DNA of 64,000 bases from Puniceicoccaceae bacterium (GCA_902603705.1 CACKVQ010000002.1:23677-87676), one strand, 5' to 3'. Counted from the first letter of the stretch, positions 46,523-56,267 are shown. The notes: generated from the sequence alone by a model not told the origin. Made by a program: numbers and translations.

Positions 46523-47320
46523 CTATGCCCCCAAGTTAAAACGCTCGACAACTTCTTTGGCGAAGCAGTTGTACGCATTAGCACCGCTGCTATCGGGCGC
46601 ATATTCAAAAATAGATTGTCCGAAACTAGGGGCTTCACTAAGGCGGACCGAGCGAGGTATCATACTGTTAAAAACCAGTTTATCGAAATGGTTGCGTACT
46701 TCACCAACGACCTGCTGGCAAAGATTGGTGCGCTTATCAAACATAGTCATAAGAATACCCCCAAGCTCTATCTGATGATCGGAGCCTGTCTCTCGGAGCT
46801 TGTCGACGACTTTGAGTATTTGGCCGAGACCTTCCATAGCCAGATACTCGCATTGTAAAGCAATGAGCAGATAGTCAGCGGCGACTAGACTGTTCATCGA
46901 GAGCATACCTAGCGCGGGAGGACAATCCAGGACAATGACATCGTAGTCACCTGATTCTCGCAGTGGCGAAAGGACTTCACGCAGTAGGACTAGATAATTG
47001 TCTCTTTGAAATAGCTCAATCTCGATCGCCGCCATATCCACTTCTGAAGGTATTATATATAAGCTTCTGCTAACACCCACAGGTTGGACTTTTTCTAGCG
47101 CGCAACCCTCACCGCAGAGGGGTCCGTAAAGGCTTCCGCCCTCAAGTTTTTCAAGGCCCAAGCCGCTAGTCGCATTAGCCTGCGGATCGAGATCCACTAG
47201 CACCGTACGCACCCCTTTCTCAGCGAGGGCATAACTGAGATTAATCGCTGAGGTCGTCTTACCTACGCCACCCTTCTGATTTGCGATCGTAAAAACTGTT
47301 ACTGGCATACATACTTTCAT
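46523..47320 (-). CDS. ParA/Soj family chromosome partitioning ATPase
   Basis: A 265-residue deviant-Walker ATPase. KGGVGKTT (residues 16-23) carries the signature lysine, DLDPQANATSGLG the Walker A' aspartate region, and VIVLDCPPALGML Walker B. The length matches small chromosomal ParA/Soj without an N-terminal DNA-binding extension. No parB follows; instead a Xer recombinase lies 8 bp downstream. The start is either the first ATG (47320) or the one at 47308, which begins MPVTVFTIANQKGG. Confidence 0.87.
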   Translation of the reverse strand: MKVCMPVTVFTIANQKGGVGKTTSAINLSYALAEKGVRTVLVDLDPQANATSGLGLEKLEGGSLYGPLCGEGCALEKVQPVGVSRSLYIIPSEVDMAAIEIELFQRDNYLVLLREVLSPLRESGDYDVIVLDCPPALGMLSMNSLVAADYLLIALQCEYLAMEGLGQILKVVDKLRETGSDHQIELGGILMTMFDKRTNLCQQVVGEVRNHFDKLVFNSMIPRSVRLSEAPSFGQSIFEYAPDSSGANAYNCFAKEVVERFNLGA

Positions 47321-47594
47321 AAAGATAGGTAAGTGCGCGTCGAGAAGAAAGGCGGGAATCTTCAGCCCTTTTAGATGTAGTCTATAAACTAGATATAGTC
47401 TGAACTTACCCTTCTTAAATGTACGATAGACTTAGATAGCTAAAAGACAGGCTATAAGCTTTCTTATGGCATTTAGCACCTTTATGACGCATAATTATAG
47501 CAACTAAGTAATTCTATTACGGAGCAGGTTAGCGTAAATTTTTCTTGCTTTGAAGCAGGGGACTAAGTTTATTTCCGCCTCTTCGCATGATAAC

Positions 47595-47671
47595 GGGGGC
47601 TTAGCTCAGTTGGTTAGAGCGCATCCTTGACATGGATGAGGTCGCAGATTCGAATTCTGTAGCTCCCACCA
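47595..47671 (+). tRNA. tRNA-Val (anticodon GAC), CCA encoded
   Basis: Acceptor GGGGGCT pairs with AGCTCCC (one G-T wobble). The D-arm begins TAGCTCAGTTGG and the anticodon stem CATCC/GGATG encloses TTGACAT with anticodon GAC. The T-arm is GCAGA-TTCGAAT-TCTGT. Discriminator A at 47668 is followed by encoded CCA (47669-47671). It reads GUC/GUU valine codons. Confidence 0.95.
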
Positions 47672-47715
47672 TGCTTAGTCTAACTTCAAAGGACCATGAG
47701 TTCGAGGCCATGGAT

Positions 47716-48081
47716 ATGAGAAAAATTAAAGCACTCATTTACACCTTAATAGGCGGCATAGTTACATGGGGTTACTGGCAAAGAGGCGACGGAAAGATGG
47801 CTGTCCTTGTCATTGCCTTTAGCATTTTATCCATCGTGCTAACACTCTCACCAATCGGGCGGATGCGTATTAGCTGGAATGATTCAGGGATTAGAATTAG
47901 GGCATTTCCGAAAAAACCAAAAGAGATTAGATGGGGAGAATTAGAAAAACTTACAATCGATCATCTCGGCTATAATATTGTCGCCCGTACAGGACGATTC
48001 AAAATTCGCAAAGCAGCTATGCCGGAGCACTTACTTGCGCGGATCAAAGAAAGTATAAAGAAAAATCAGATTGCTAGCTAG
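47716..48081 (+). CDS. Small membrane-associated protein, unknown function
   Basis: About 121 residues. A pair of hydrophobic segments (IKALIYTLIGGIVTWGYW and MAVLVIAFSILSIVLTL) is followed by a soluble PH-like beta domain of ~70 residues (RIRAFPKKPKEIRWGEL; YNIVARTGRFKIRK). The frame is open into the tRNA, with ATGs at 47671, 47710 and 47716. The last has GAGG 8 nt ahead and is preferred. It ends overlapping the convergent tcdA-like gene by 4 bp. No family is recognised with certainty. Confidence 0.6.
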   Translation: MRKIKALIYTLIGGIVTWGYWQRGDGKMAVLVIAFSILSIVLTLSPIGRMRISWNDSGIRIRAFPKKPKEIRWGELEKLTIDHLGYNIVARTGRFKIRKAAMPEHLLARIKESIKKNQIAS

Positions 48082-48857
48082 TAGCTGTCTATGGCAATGC
48101 GCTTGACTACTTCCGCAGTAAGAGTGAAGCCCATAGCTCCAGTTAAGTAAGCAGCAGAACCGAACCCAGCGTCGCAATTTAGGCGGTAGTCCTCCCCACT
48201 TTCACGCTCGTAATTAACGGTGCCATCAGCCCGCGGGAAAACAGGTAATTCATCTGAGTATACGCAGTCGATTTTGAACTTTTGGCGCTTAAACTTAGAG
48301 AAACCATACTCACTCCTTAGTCGTTTACGAACCTGCAGAAGAAGTGGATCGTTAATCGTTCGGGCTAAGTCACTTATTTGTATGCGTCTTGGGTCGATAC
48401 GACCTCCTGCCCCGCCACAAGTAATAAAATTAAGTTGGCGCTGACGAGCCTCCGCTATAAGTCTACATTTATGCTTTGTTCCATCAATCGTGTCGATTAT
48501 GTAGTCAAAGTCCGGGGCAAGTAAACGCTCGGCAGTAGCTTCGGTGAAGTAACTATTCTCGACACTAACTATGCACTCTGTGGCAATCTGCCCAATACGC
48601 TCGGCAAGTACCAACGCCTTGCTACGACCGATCGTTGTATCTAGCGCGTGAATCTGACGATTAACGTTACTCAGACAGACCTCATCCATATCAACTAGAG
48701 TAAGCGCACCAATCCCGGATCGCGCGAGTGCTTCGACCACCCATGACCCGACGCCCCCGAGACCAACAATACAAACATGCGCCCTTCGTATGCGCTCAAA
48801 GCCAACCTCGCCGTAGAGGCGCCCTATCGCTCCAAATCGTATGTTATAATCTGACAT
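48078..48857 (-). CDS. tcdA: tRNA threonylcarbamoyladenosine dehydratase (TcdA/CsdL)
   Basis: A 259-residue ThiF/MoeB/E1-like protein. The nucleotide-binding motif GLGGVGSW begins at residue 32, with LTLVDMDEVCLSNVNRQIHA next. IIDTIDGTKHKCRLI and FITCGGAGGRIDPRRIQI are typical of TcdA, as is the C-terminal GSAAYLTGAMGFTLTAEVVK. TcdA cyclises t6A37 to ct6A in ANN-decoding tRNAs using ATP. A ThiF or MoeB assignment is less likely because the paired CxxC zinc motifs are absent. Confidence 0.87.
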   Translation of the reverse strand: MSDYNIRFGAIGRLYGEVGFERIRRAHVCIVGLGGVGSWVVEALARSGIGALTLVDMDEVCLSNVNRQIHALDTTIGRSKALVLAERIGQIATECIVSVENSYFTEATAERLLAPDFDYIIDTIDGTKHKCRLIAEARQRQLNFITCGGAGGRIDPRRIQISDLARTINDPLLLQVRKRLRSEYGFSKFKRQKFKIDCVYSDELPVFPRADGTVNYERESGEDYRLNCDAGFGSAAYLTGAMGFTLTAEVVKRIAIDSY

Positions 48858-48945
48858 CTTCAGATAATAGAAGTCCGAACTCAGCGGCTAGAATCAATCA
48901 AAAAAGATCCACAAAATACGCTTCACTCTAAGCTCAGTATATACA

Positions 48946-49716
48946 ATGTATACGTATATGGCCTCACTAAAAGAAATTGTAACTTTCTGCAATCAGCGTG
49001 TGCGCCTAGGCGAGATCAATGATTTCGAAGGTGCTCACAATGGTCTCCAGCTTGAAAACAATGGATGTGTTAGTAAAATTGGTGCTTCTGTAGATGCTGG
49101 GCAGCGTCCTTTTGAGGATGCGATAACTGAGAGCGTCGACTTTATTATTTGCCATCACGGCATGTTTTGGACGCATCCAATCCCCATAGTCGGCAGCAAT
49201 CATATTAAAATGAATACTGCTCTTAATGGAAACCTCGCGGTCTACAGCGCACACCTCCCCCTTGATTGTCATCCTGAAATTGGGAACAACGCACTACTAG
49301 CAAAAGCACTAGGCCTAGAGAAAGTAGATACTTTCCTGAATTATGAGGGAACCAATATGGCCACTGTTACTCTTGGGCCGGAAGGAGGGCGCGAAGAACT
49401 CTCCAAGAAGCTTAAGGGGCTCTTTCCGAAATCATATCAAAGTATTGAATACGGCAGCGTGCAACCAAAACGAATCGGCATTTTAACTGGGAGCGGGCAG
49501 AGCGCAATACCTCACTTGCTCGAAAACGACATCGACACCCTTATTACAGGCGAACTGCGCCAGCACCACTTTAACATTGCGCAAGAACTAGGACTAAATC
49601 TCTACCCCTGCGGACACTACGCAACCGAAATCTTTGGTGTGAAGGCCCTAGCTGAAGAGGTCGCTCAGAAGTTTCAGCTTCCGTGGGTATTCCTCGAGCA
49701 ATCCTGCCCCCTGTAA
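48946..49716 (+). CDS. NIF3-like dinuclear metal centre protein
   Basis: A 256-residue NIF3/YbgI family protein. Metal-binding motifs are visible: ICHHGMFW near residue 68 (HxG), YSAHLPLDCHPEIGNN near residue 94, and a C-terminal YPCGHYATEIFGVKALAEEV with the late histidine and glutamate. These proteins form hexameric toroids with a two-metal site; the cellular role is unclear despite the old GTP cyclohydrolase label. An ATG four codons in (48958) is an alternative start. It is 17-50 bp ahead of the PAS-phosphatase gene on the same strand. Confidence 0.87.
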   Translation: MYTYMASLKEIVTFCNQRVRLGEINDFEGAHNGLQLENNGCVSKIGASVDAGQRPFEDAITESVDFIICHHGMFWTHPIPIVGSNHIKMNTALNGNLAVYSAHLPLDCHPEIGNNALLAKALGLEKVDTFLNYEGTNMATVTLGPEGGREELSKKLKGLFPKSYQSIEYGSVQPKRIGILTGSGQSAIPHLLENDIDTLITGELRQHHFNIAQELGLNLYPCGHYATEIFGVKALAEEVAQKFQLPWVFLEQSCPL

Positions 49717-49766
49717 ATGCGAGGCATCTTTGATTGCCAAAGTGTACTCTTAATGATTGTGTATTA

Positions 49767-50987
49767 ATGATGAGAAAGTCGGGCAAAAAAGAAGATAAGG
49801 ACGATAATTCAGTCCTCTTGCGCGCTTCAGCAAAGAGACTCTTCGAGAGCCTCATGGAGCAAACCGCTGACCGTATTTACATAAAAGATAAAAATAGCCG
49901 CTTCATAGCAGCAAGCCAAGCGCTGGCGCAGATGCATGGATTTAAAGATCGTCATGAATTAGAAGGTATGACGGATTTTGATCTCTTTTCGAAAGAACAT
50001 GCGCAACAAGCCTATGATGACGAACAAGGCATTATAGAAACAGGTAAGGCAATGGTCAACGAGGTCGAAAAAGAAACTTGGCCAGATGGCACTATAACCT
50101 GGGTGAGTTCTAGTAAATCGCCGCTCTATCTGAGCTCTGGCAAATTAGCTGGCTTAATCGGAATATCTAGAGACATAACTGCTGAGAAAATAGCTCGTGA
50201 AAAGTTAGCCGTCAAAGAACTCCGTCTGCGTGTCCAGAACGAGACCATGCGCTCAGACTATGAGAGCGCAAGCGAGGTGCAAAGTGTTATGATACCGGGT
50301 CGTGTACCCCAGATAAAAAGCCTAGAGATCGCATGCCTCTGGAAGCCAATGACGCAAGTCGGAGGGGATATGATTAACTTTCCACGAAATCCGAGCGATC
50401 ACTTACTTTTTTTCATGGGTGATGTCTGCGGGCATGGCTTAACCGCTGCCATTTACACAGTTTTAATTAAATACCTCACCGCGCACAGCGCCGAAGCCTA
50501 CAATGATAACCCGTGCGATTTCTTAAATTCCGTGAACGAGGGATTAACGGGACGAATTAACCACGGATTCGTTACCGGACTTGCAGGACATTTTGGTCCT
50601 CGCCGGAAGGATGGTAGTCGCGAGCTAATCGTCTCACATGCCGGGCATAGACAAGTCCTCGTCCATCACAATGATGAAAACACGATTGAGTTAGTTAATT
50701 TACCTAACGGCACTGTTATGGGACTTCCTGGCACTAGCGCGTCACTTGCGAAAGCAATAAACCTACATATCGGAGATCGTTTTTATGCATTCACTGATGG
50801 CATAATTGAAGCATCGAATCCTGCGGGCGAGGAATTTGGAATGGAGCGTGTCATAGCTTCCCTGAAAGATCTCCAGTCCAAGCCAGTTCAATTGACGATT
50901 GAGGCACTTTATGACAAAGTCGCCGCTTATACTGAAGTCTCCGACCAACAAGATGATATCACTATTCTGGGTTTTGAACTTACTTAA
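49767..50987 (+). CDS. PAS domain - SpoIIE/PP2C-type phosphatase
   Basis: About 406 residues. A PAS domain at ~25-145 ([32 protein letters not shown]) is followed by a short coiled coil and an RsbU/SpoIIE-type PP2C phosphatase ([54 protein letters not shown]), with metal-binding aspartates in place. Such proteins dephosphorylate an anti-sigma-factor antagonist in response to a PAS signal. No anti-sigma partner lies next to it. The start is taken at the ATG at 49767; an upstream TTG at 49734 is less likely. Confidence 0.85.
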   Translation: MMRKSGKKEDKDDNSVLLRASAKRLFESLMEQTADRIYIKDKNSRFIAASQALAQMHGFKDRHELEGMTDFDLFSKEHAQQAYDDEQGIIETGKAMVNEVEKETWPDGTITWVSSSKSPLYLSSGKLAGLIGISRDITAEKIAREKLAVKELRLRVQNETMRSDYESASEVQSVMIPGRVPQIKSLEIACLWKPMTQVGGDMINFPRNPSDHLLFFMGDVCGHGLTAAIYTVLIKYLTAHSAEAYNDNPCDFLNSVNEGLTGRINHGFVTGLAGHFGPRRKDGSRELIVSHAGHRQVLVHHNDENTIELVNLPNGTVMGLPGTSASLAKAINLHIGDRFYAFTDGIIEASNPAGEEFGMERVIASLKDLQSKPVQLTIEALYDKVAAYTEVSDQQDDITILGFELT

Positions 50988-50996
50988 AGTGTCAGT

Positions 50997-51758
50997 TTAC
51001 TCTCCAATGTGTAATCCATATGTGTACTGATCTACCACGCTTAACAGATAAGCTGCAGCTGTCTCAGAACGAAGCACATTCTCGCCGAGCCGAACTGGTT
51101 GAAATTCTGATGCCTGTAGCGCCGTATATTCCGAAGCAGTAAAATCTCCTTCTGGCCCAACCGCAACAATTACCTCTGTCACTAATTGGGCATTAGCTAA
51201 AGTATCTAGCAAAGAGCCGCTACTCGTCTCCAAGCTGGCAACCAGTCGCAGAGTCCCCTCTGTCGGAGGATGGGCACTCAACCACTCTTGAATAGAGACG
51301 GGCTCCAATAGTTCCGGAAGGTAGCCTAGTCCACATTGCTTACATGCTTCGATCATTGTAACTTTCCATTTATCCACTTTTGAAAGTAGCCGTTTATCCT
51401 GAATCTGAACATCGCCTTGACCTGTGAATATTGGTTGAACCTGCGCTGCACCTATCTCCGTAGCCATACGTAGGATCAGGTCCATTGTTTTACCCTTGGG
51501 AATTGACTGCAGTAAAGTCACCTTCGGAGTTTGTTTAGATGTGTGCTTAACTGATTCGATCTCCACCTTTACCGCTTTAGCTTTCGCGTCTACAATATGC
51601 CCAAAATAGCGACTACCCTTACCATCTAGCACCTCAACGCTCTCGCCAGCTTTGGCCCGCAGAACTCGTACCATATGATGGCTCTCACGAGCATCTAGAG
51701 TGAGTAAGTGAGCTTCGATTAAAGCACCAGGAAATAAAAACGATCGAAAACGAGCCAT
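50997..51758 (-). CDS. rsmE: 16S rRNA (uracil(1498)-N(3))-methyltransferase RsmE
   Basis: A 253-residue SPOUT enzyme that methylates U1498 of 16S rRNA. An N-terminal PUA-like region (RESHHMVRVLRAKAGESVEVLDG, about residues 25-47) is followed by QSIPKGKTMDLILRMATEIG, CKQCGLGYLPEL and the knot motifs VIVAVGPEGDFTASEY and RLGENVLRSETAAAYLLS, all RsmE hallmarks. It is convergent with the PAS-phosphatase gene, 9 bp apart. Length is normal. Confidence 0.93.
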   Translation of the reverse strand: MARFRSFLFPGALIEAHLLTLDARESHHMVRVLRAKAGESVEVLDGKGSRYFGHIVDAKAKAVKVEIESVKHTSKQTPKVTLLQSIPKGKTMDLILRMATEIGAAQVQPIFTGQGDVQIQDKRLLSKVDKWKVTMIEACKQCGLGYLPELLEPVSIQEWLSAHPPTEGTLRLVASLETSSGSLLDTLANAQLVTEVIVAVGPEGDFTASEYTALQASEFQPVRLGENVLRSETAAAYLLSVVDQYTYGLHIGE

Positions 51759-51945
51759 ATATTAAGATAGTTTCAAAAACACAAAGTGAAGACAAGACCG
51801 AGCTTCATCAATACTGTAAGTAAACGGCATGCGTATGAAAGTGCACAAGTATGGTTGCACTGCGTAACGACATAAACAAATTAAAATTAAAAACTAGTTT
51901 CAGATTTATCATCTACCCATAGTCCCTACTCTCTGAGCTTCTTCA

Positions 51946-54024
51946 ATGAAACATCCCTTCCTTCAGAACAATTTTCATATCAGATGGTCCACCCTCACGC
52001 CAGATCATATCGAGCCTGATATTAATAAGGCCTTAGCCGATGCACAGAAAGTTGTTGACCTAGTAGCCAACCAAGCGGGTCCTCTGAGCTACGAGAATAC
52101 TATCTTAGCCCTCGACGAAACCTTAGATACACTCAATCGGGCTTGGGGACTAGTCAGCCACCTTGATTCAGTAGCCAATTCTCCCGAACATCGCGCCGCC
52201 CACAATGCTATGTTGCCAAAGGTTAGCGCATTTATCGCCAGTATTCCGCTGAACAAATGTCTTTGGGAAACCCTGAAAAAATATGATCAAGGCAGCGAAT
52301 CTGAAGCTCTGTCTCCAACCAAAAAGCGATATATAAAAGAGACATTAGCTGACTTTCGGGAAGCTGGTGCCGATCTTTCGCCTAAAAATAAAAAACGCGC
52401 GAGCGAAATACAGAGTGAATTGGCAAATCTAACACAAAGATACTCTGAAAACTGCCTAGATGCAACTAATGCCTGGGAGAAAATAATCACCGACGAGACG
52501 CTGCTATCTGGCCTGCCAAAATCTGCACTCGCCGCCGCCCGCCAAAGCGCGGAACAAAAGAGCCAAAGAGGGTGGCGCTTCACCCTGCAAGCACCCAGCT
52601 ACATACCTGTCATGACCTATGCCGACAACGATTTGCTACGCAAAGAGGTATGGTCCGCCTATGCCGCTATCGGGCGCAGTGGGGATCACGACAACCACAA
52701 GCTCGTCCGCCAAATCCTCGACCTCCGACACGAATTCGCCCAACTCGTCGGACAGAAAAACTTCGCCAACCATGTCACTGAGCGCCGCATGGCCGCTTCC
52801 GGTCAAGCCGCTCTCAATTTCGGCGAAGAAATTTTTCAAAAAGTGCGTGGCAAATTTGAAAAGGAAGCCGAAGAGCTTCGCCGCTACAAAGCTGCAGAAG
52901 AGGGTTTGTCCCTTGACCATCCACCACTCTTAGAACCTTGGGAAGTCGGCTATTGGGCAGAGAAGCAACGCAAGGCCAATTACGCCTTCGACGAAGAAGT
53001 GCTACGCCCCTACTTCCCTATCGATCGTGTTATAAGCGGAATGTTCGAAATCGCCCAGACTATCTTTGGTATTCGTGTAAAAGAGCTACGAAACTCTGAA
53101 GCACAAGGGTTAATTACAAATACACCCGAGACCTGGCATCCCGAGGTAAAATTTTATGACCTCTTCGACTCAGAAACCGACGAACACCTCGGCTCCTTTT
53201 ATGCCGATTGGCACCCACGTGAGGCCAAACGGGGCGGCGCATGGATGAACTACTTAATTACTGGCAACCGAGACCGCTCTCTCGGCGAGCGTAGTCCACA
53301 CCTTGGCCTGATTTGCGGCAACCTGACGCCCGCGGTCGGCGATCAACCCGCGCTGCTCACTCATCGTGAGGTAGAGACCATTTTCCACGAGTTCGGGCAC
53401 TTGCTTCACCATCTTTGCGGAGACGTTGAAGTAAAATCACTTAACGGCGTTAATGTACCTTGGGATTTTGTCGAATTACCATCTCAAATTATGGAAAATT
53501 GGTGCTGGGAGCGTGAGAGTCTAGACCTCTTTGCACGTCATTACCGGACTGGTTCAGCAATTCCACAGGAGCTCTTCGATAAGCTGCTCGCCGCCCGCAA
53601 CTACATGAAAGCTAGCGCCTGCGTCCGTCAACTCGCCTTCAGCAAGATGGATTTAGAACTCCACATTAATTGGCCGAACTCCACCGAAGAGGAACTCGAC
53701 ACCTTTGTTGAAAATGTGCTCCATGACTACTGTCCCAAATACAAGACTCAACCTAAGAGTAACGTATTCAATTTCAGCCACCTTTTCAGCAGCCCCACTG
53801 GCTACGCAGCTGGCTATTACAGTTATAAATGGGCTGAAGTACTAGATGCCGATGCCTTCACCCGTTTTCAAAAAGACGGCATCCTCAATCCAGATGCTGG
53901 CCGCGAGTTCCGCTACAAAATCCTTGCCCAAGGAAACTCCGACGAACCAGCTAAACTCTTTAGTAACTTCATGGGTCGAGAGCCAAATCCGGATGCGCTT
54001 TTACGAAGGGACGGCCTATTATAA
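51946..54024 (+). CDS. prlC: M3 family oligopeptidase A
   Basis: A 692-residue zinc metallopeptidase. HEFGH at residues 481-485 supplies two zinc-binding histidines and the catalytic glutamate; the third ligand is Glu510 in WDFVELPSQIMENW. Upstream segments PLLEPWEVGYWAEKQRKANYAF and the C-terminal SHLFSSPTGYAAGYYSYKWAEVLDADAF are typical of OpdA. It degrades short peptides and signal-peptide fragments in the cytoplasm. No signal peptide. Complete, with normal length. Confidence 0.93.
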   Translation: MKHPFLQNNFHIRWSTLTPDHIEPDINKALADAQKVVDLVANQAGPLSYENTILALDETLDTLNRAWGLVSHLDSVANSPEHRAAHNAMLPKVSAFIASIPLNKCLWETLKKYDQGSESEALSPTKKRYIKETLADFREAGADLSPKNKKRASEIQSELANLTQRYSENCLDATNAWEKIITDETLLSGLPKSALAAARQSAEQKSQRGWRFTLQAPSYIPVMTYADNDLLRKEVWSAYAAIGRSGDHDNHKLVRQILDLRHEFAQLVGQKNFANHVTERRMAASGQAALNFGEEIFQKVRGKFEKEAEELRRYKAAEEGLSLDHPPLLEPWEVGYWAEKQRKANYAFDEEVLRPYFPIDRVISGMFEIAQTIFGIRVKELRNSEAQGLITNTPETWHPEVKFYDLFDSETDEHLGSFYADWHPREAKRGGAWMNYLITGNRDRSLGERSPHLGLICGNLTPAVGDQPALLTHREVETIFHEFGHLLHHLCGDVEVKSLNGVNVPWDFVELPSQIMENWCWERESLDLFARHYRTGSAIPQELFDKLLAARNYMKASACVRQLAFSKMDLELHINWPNSTEEELDTFVENVLHDYCPKYKTQPKSNVFNFSHLFSSPTGYAAGYYSYKWAEVLDADAFTRFQKDGILNPDAGREFRYKILAQGNSDEPAKLFSNFMGREPNPDALLRRDGLL

Positions 54025-54338
54025 AGACTGGCCACTCTTTAGTTGCTCACAAATTAAATACCAAAATAATATTTCTCTGGTGATATGGAATCCGCCCCGC
54101 CAAAGACAAAGTCCTCATACCACCTCCTTGACAGAGTATTACCTTCAACTTATTTTATGTGTACTGCAGTAATTTATATTTAGACCAAATGAATAAAATA
54201 TTTAAGCTAGTCATATTTTATGCAGATATTTTTGTCTTTTACCTCACTTAATCAAAAACCATCACCAATTGATATATTTTCGCTTTCGCCTTAGAGGCGG
54301 AGCACCCTAAAACGTGCGCCTTCATAGCCAAAAATAAA
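54025..54338. other. 314-bp intergenic region without recognisable gene
   Basis: The spacer between the oligopeptidase and ruvB is A+T-rich and holds no credible gene. A 5-bp hairpin (CGCCT, TAG loop, AGGCG) near 54286-54298 lies close to ruvB and has no T-run. The ruvB promoter should lie here, but no clear -35/-10 pair was found. Confidence 0.5.
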
Positions 54339-55385
54339 ATGTCCTCTTCGCCCGAAGACCCAGCAACCGGAACCGACTTTATAGAGCAAACACTGTCCGC
54401 ACCAGAGAACGCGCAAGAGTCTATACTACGTCCTCATACTTTTGATGACTTTACTGGACAAGAGAAGACTATTGAGCGGCTTCAAGTCATGGTAGGTGCG
54501 GCCCGCGATCGCGGCGAAGCGCTAAATCATATTCTCCTTAGCGGCCCCCCTGGATTAGGAAAGACCACTCTATCACTTATATTAGGTAACGAAATGGATA
54601 CCAAGGTTAGTATTACATCCGGGCCAGTTATCGACAAACCTAGCGACTTAGCAGGCCTACTTACTAATCTGAATGAGGGAGATATTCTCTTCATTGACGA
54701 AATTCATCGTATTTCCAAAACAGTCGAAGAATATCTCTACTCCGCAATGGAGGATTTTCGTATCGATATCATGATCGACCAGGGGCCCAACGCGCGTAGT
54801 GTGCGGCTCAACCTGCCCCACTTCACTCTACTAGGAGCTACTACTCGAATGGGGTTGCTTACGGCACCCTTGCGTAGTAGATTCACCCTTCAATCCCGCC
54901 TAAGTTATTACGATCATGCTACCCTTCAGAGTATCGTCAAGCGCACCTGTGGTCTACTCGATGTCTCTATTGAAGAATCCGGGGCAGCCGAAATAGCTGG
55001 TCGAGCCAGAGGGACTCCCCGTATAGCCAATAATCTGGTCAATTTCTGCCGCGACTACGCCCAACAGCGTGGCAACGGCACCATAACCCAAGCCAGCGCC
55101 GCCGCCGCCTTAGAACTACTTGAGATCGACCAACGTGGTCTCGATGAGATGGACAAACAAATTTTACGTATCATAGCAGAGAACTATTCGGGTGGCCCGG
55201 TTGGACTTGGTACAGTCGCAATCGCAGTAGGTGAAGAAGCACACACCTTAGAAGAAGTACACGAGCCTTTTTTGATACAAGAAGGCTACTTAAAGCGTAC
55301 CGCCCAAGGTCGTGTCTTGACCGAGAAAGGCTGGCGCATTATGGGCCTATCACCAAAGGATGGGTCTCAAGCAGAACTATTGTAG
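54339..55385 (+). CDS. ruvB: Holliday junction branch migration helicase RuvB
   Basis: A 348-residue AAA+ motor. Walker A is GPPGLGKTT (residues 69-77) and Walker B ILFIDEIH; sensor 1 is in TLLGATTRMGLLTAPLRSRF, followed by the arginine-finger region and the C-terminal winged helix (RTAQGRVLTEKGWRIMGL). RuvB drives branch migration with RuvA. ruvA is not adjacent. The N-terminus before the AAA+ core is somewhat extended. Length is typical. Confidence 0.95.
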   Translation: MSSSPEDPATGTDFIEQTLSAPENAQESILRPHTFDDFTGQEKTIERLQVMVGAARDRGEALNHILLSGPPGLGKTTLSLILGNEMDTKVSITSGPVIDKPSDLAGLLTNLNEGDILFIDEIHRISKTVEEYLYSAMEDFRIDIMIDQGPNARSVRLNLPHFTLLGATTRMGLLTAPLRSRFTLQSRLSYYDHATLQSIVKRTCGLLDVSIEESGAAEIAGRARGTPRIANNLVNFCRDYAQQRGNGTITQASAAAALELLEIDQRGLDEMDKQILRIIAENYSGGPVGLGTVAIAVGEEAHTLEEVHEPFLIQEGYLKRTAQGRVLTEKGWRIMGLSPKDGSQAELL

Positions 55386-55498
55386 CAAACAGACACTTAC
55401 AGGACATACATAATACTTCACATCTGTCCTCGCTCAGGTATTCGTGAGATTTACAGATAGGCACAAATTTAACGAGCACAAAGCTCACCACGCTTCAC

Positions 55499-56065
55499 AT
55501 GGGTCGTAATTCAATTAACAAAATTAAGCGTCCGCCTCGTCATTCCTCAGGGGGGACAGTCATCTACCTGGAAAACGAGAACGATCTGTTCAATCTCATT
55601 GATCGTACCCAGAACCCCCTTATACTGGTGCTTGAGGGTGTGCAAGATCCGCACAACCTAGGAGCTTGTCTACGCACAGCCTCAGGAGCTAACGTCGCGG
55701 CAGTATTGGCACCAGTCAAGGGCGCATGCGGTATCACGCCAACAGTGCGCGACATTTCTTGCGGCGGAGCAGATGATGTTCCCTTCCTACGCATTAAAAA
55801 TATCGGTGTACTTCTCAGAAAATTCCACGATAAGGGTGTTAAGATCGTAGGTACGTCGGATCGTGGTAACGACTCACTCTATGATCTAGACTTAAAAGGG
55901 CCGACCGCGTTTGTCTTAGGCAGTGAAGGCTGGGGCCTGCGAAAAGTAACGGGTGATCTGTGCGACCATCTTATTAGTATTCCGATGGCGGGTACAGTAG
56001 ATTGTCTGAATGTCTCGGTATCAGCAGGCGTCTGCCTCTACGAAGCTGTACGGCAACGACTATGA
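55499..56065 (+). CDS. TrmH/RlmB-like 2'-O-ribose RNA methyltransferase
   Basis: A 188-residue SpoU-class SPOUT enzyme. Motif 1 is DPHNLGACLRTA, motif 2 AFVLGSEGWGLRKVT and motif 3 ISIPMAGTVDCLNVSVSAGVCLYEA (spread over ~residues 160-184). The core is closest by eye to RlmB, which methylates G2251 of 23S rRNA. RlmB normally has a ~75-residue N-terminal L30e-like substrate domain; here only ~35 basic residues precede the core. The exact RNA target is therefore uncertain. Confidence 0.85.
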   Translation: MGRNSINKIKRPPRHSSGGTVIYLENENDLFNLIDRTQNPLILVLEGVQDPHNLGACLRTASGANVAAVLAPVKGACGITPTVRDISCGGADDVPFLRIKNIGVLLRKFHDKGVKIVGTSDRGNDSLYDLDLKGPTAFVLGSEGWGLRKVTGDLCDHLISIPMAGTVDCLNVSVSAGVCLYEAVRQRL

Positions 56066-56236
56066 TAAAGATTAGATCGAGACTTCAAAATGTCAATCTT
56101 AGCTCCTTAAAATAGTAGCTACAATTAGCCAGCGTCTTTCATATCAATATCCTTTAATATGTCCCAACGGAGGACTCAAATAAAATCATCACAGGCTAAT
56201 AGCCTCATATTTTAACCAGCTAGGATAAGCAAGTGA

Positions 56237-56267
56237 CACAAACAAAAATGCTCAAAACTGAGAGCAT
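56237..56267 (-). terminator. Intrinsic terminator after the phosphofructokinase gene
   Basis: On the minus strand ATGCTC, an 8-nt loop TCAGTTTT, GAGCAT and then TTTTTGTTTGTG form a stem with a T-rich tail, ~75 bp past the stop of the phosphofructokinase gene. The stem is 6 bp. The rest of the 275-bp convergent spacer (56066-56340) holds a second 5-bp hairpin near 56193-56205 and nothing else recognised. Confidence 0.5.

Noticed and set aside
46229..46858. 209-codon plus-strand frame antisense to xer and parA
   Set aside because: Both genes beneath it have complete catalytic motifs; the antisense translation shows no known motif.
47632..47715. Upstream part of the small membrane protein frame
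   Set aside because: The first start lies inside tRNA-Val, and GAGG precedes the later ATG at 47716.
53846..54172. 108-codon plus-strand frame overlapping the oligopeptidase end
   Set aside because: More than half lies inside the peptidase gene in another frame, and the rest is A+T-rich spacer.
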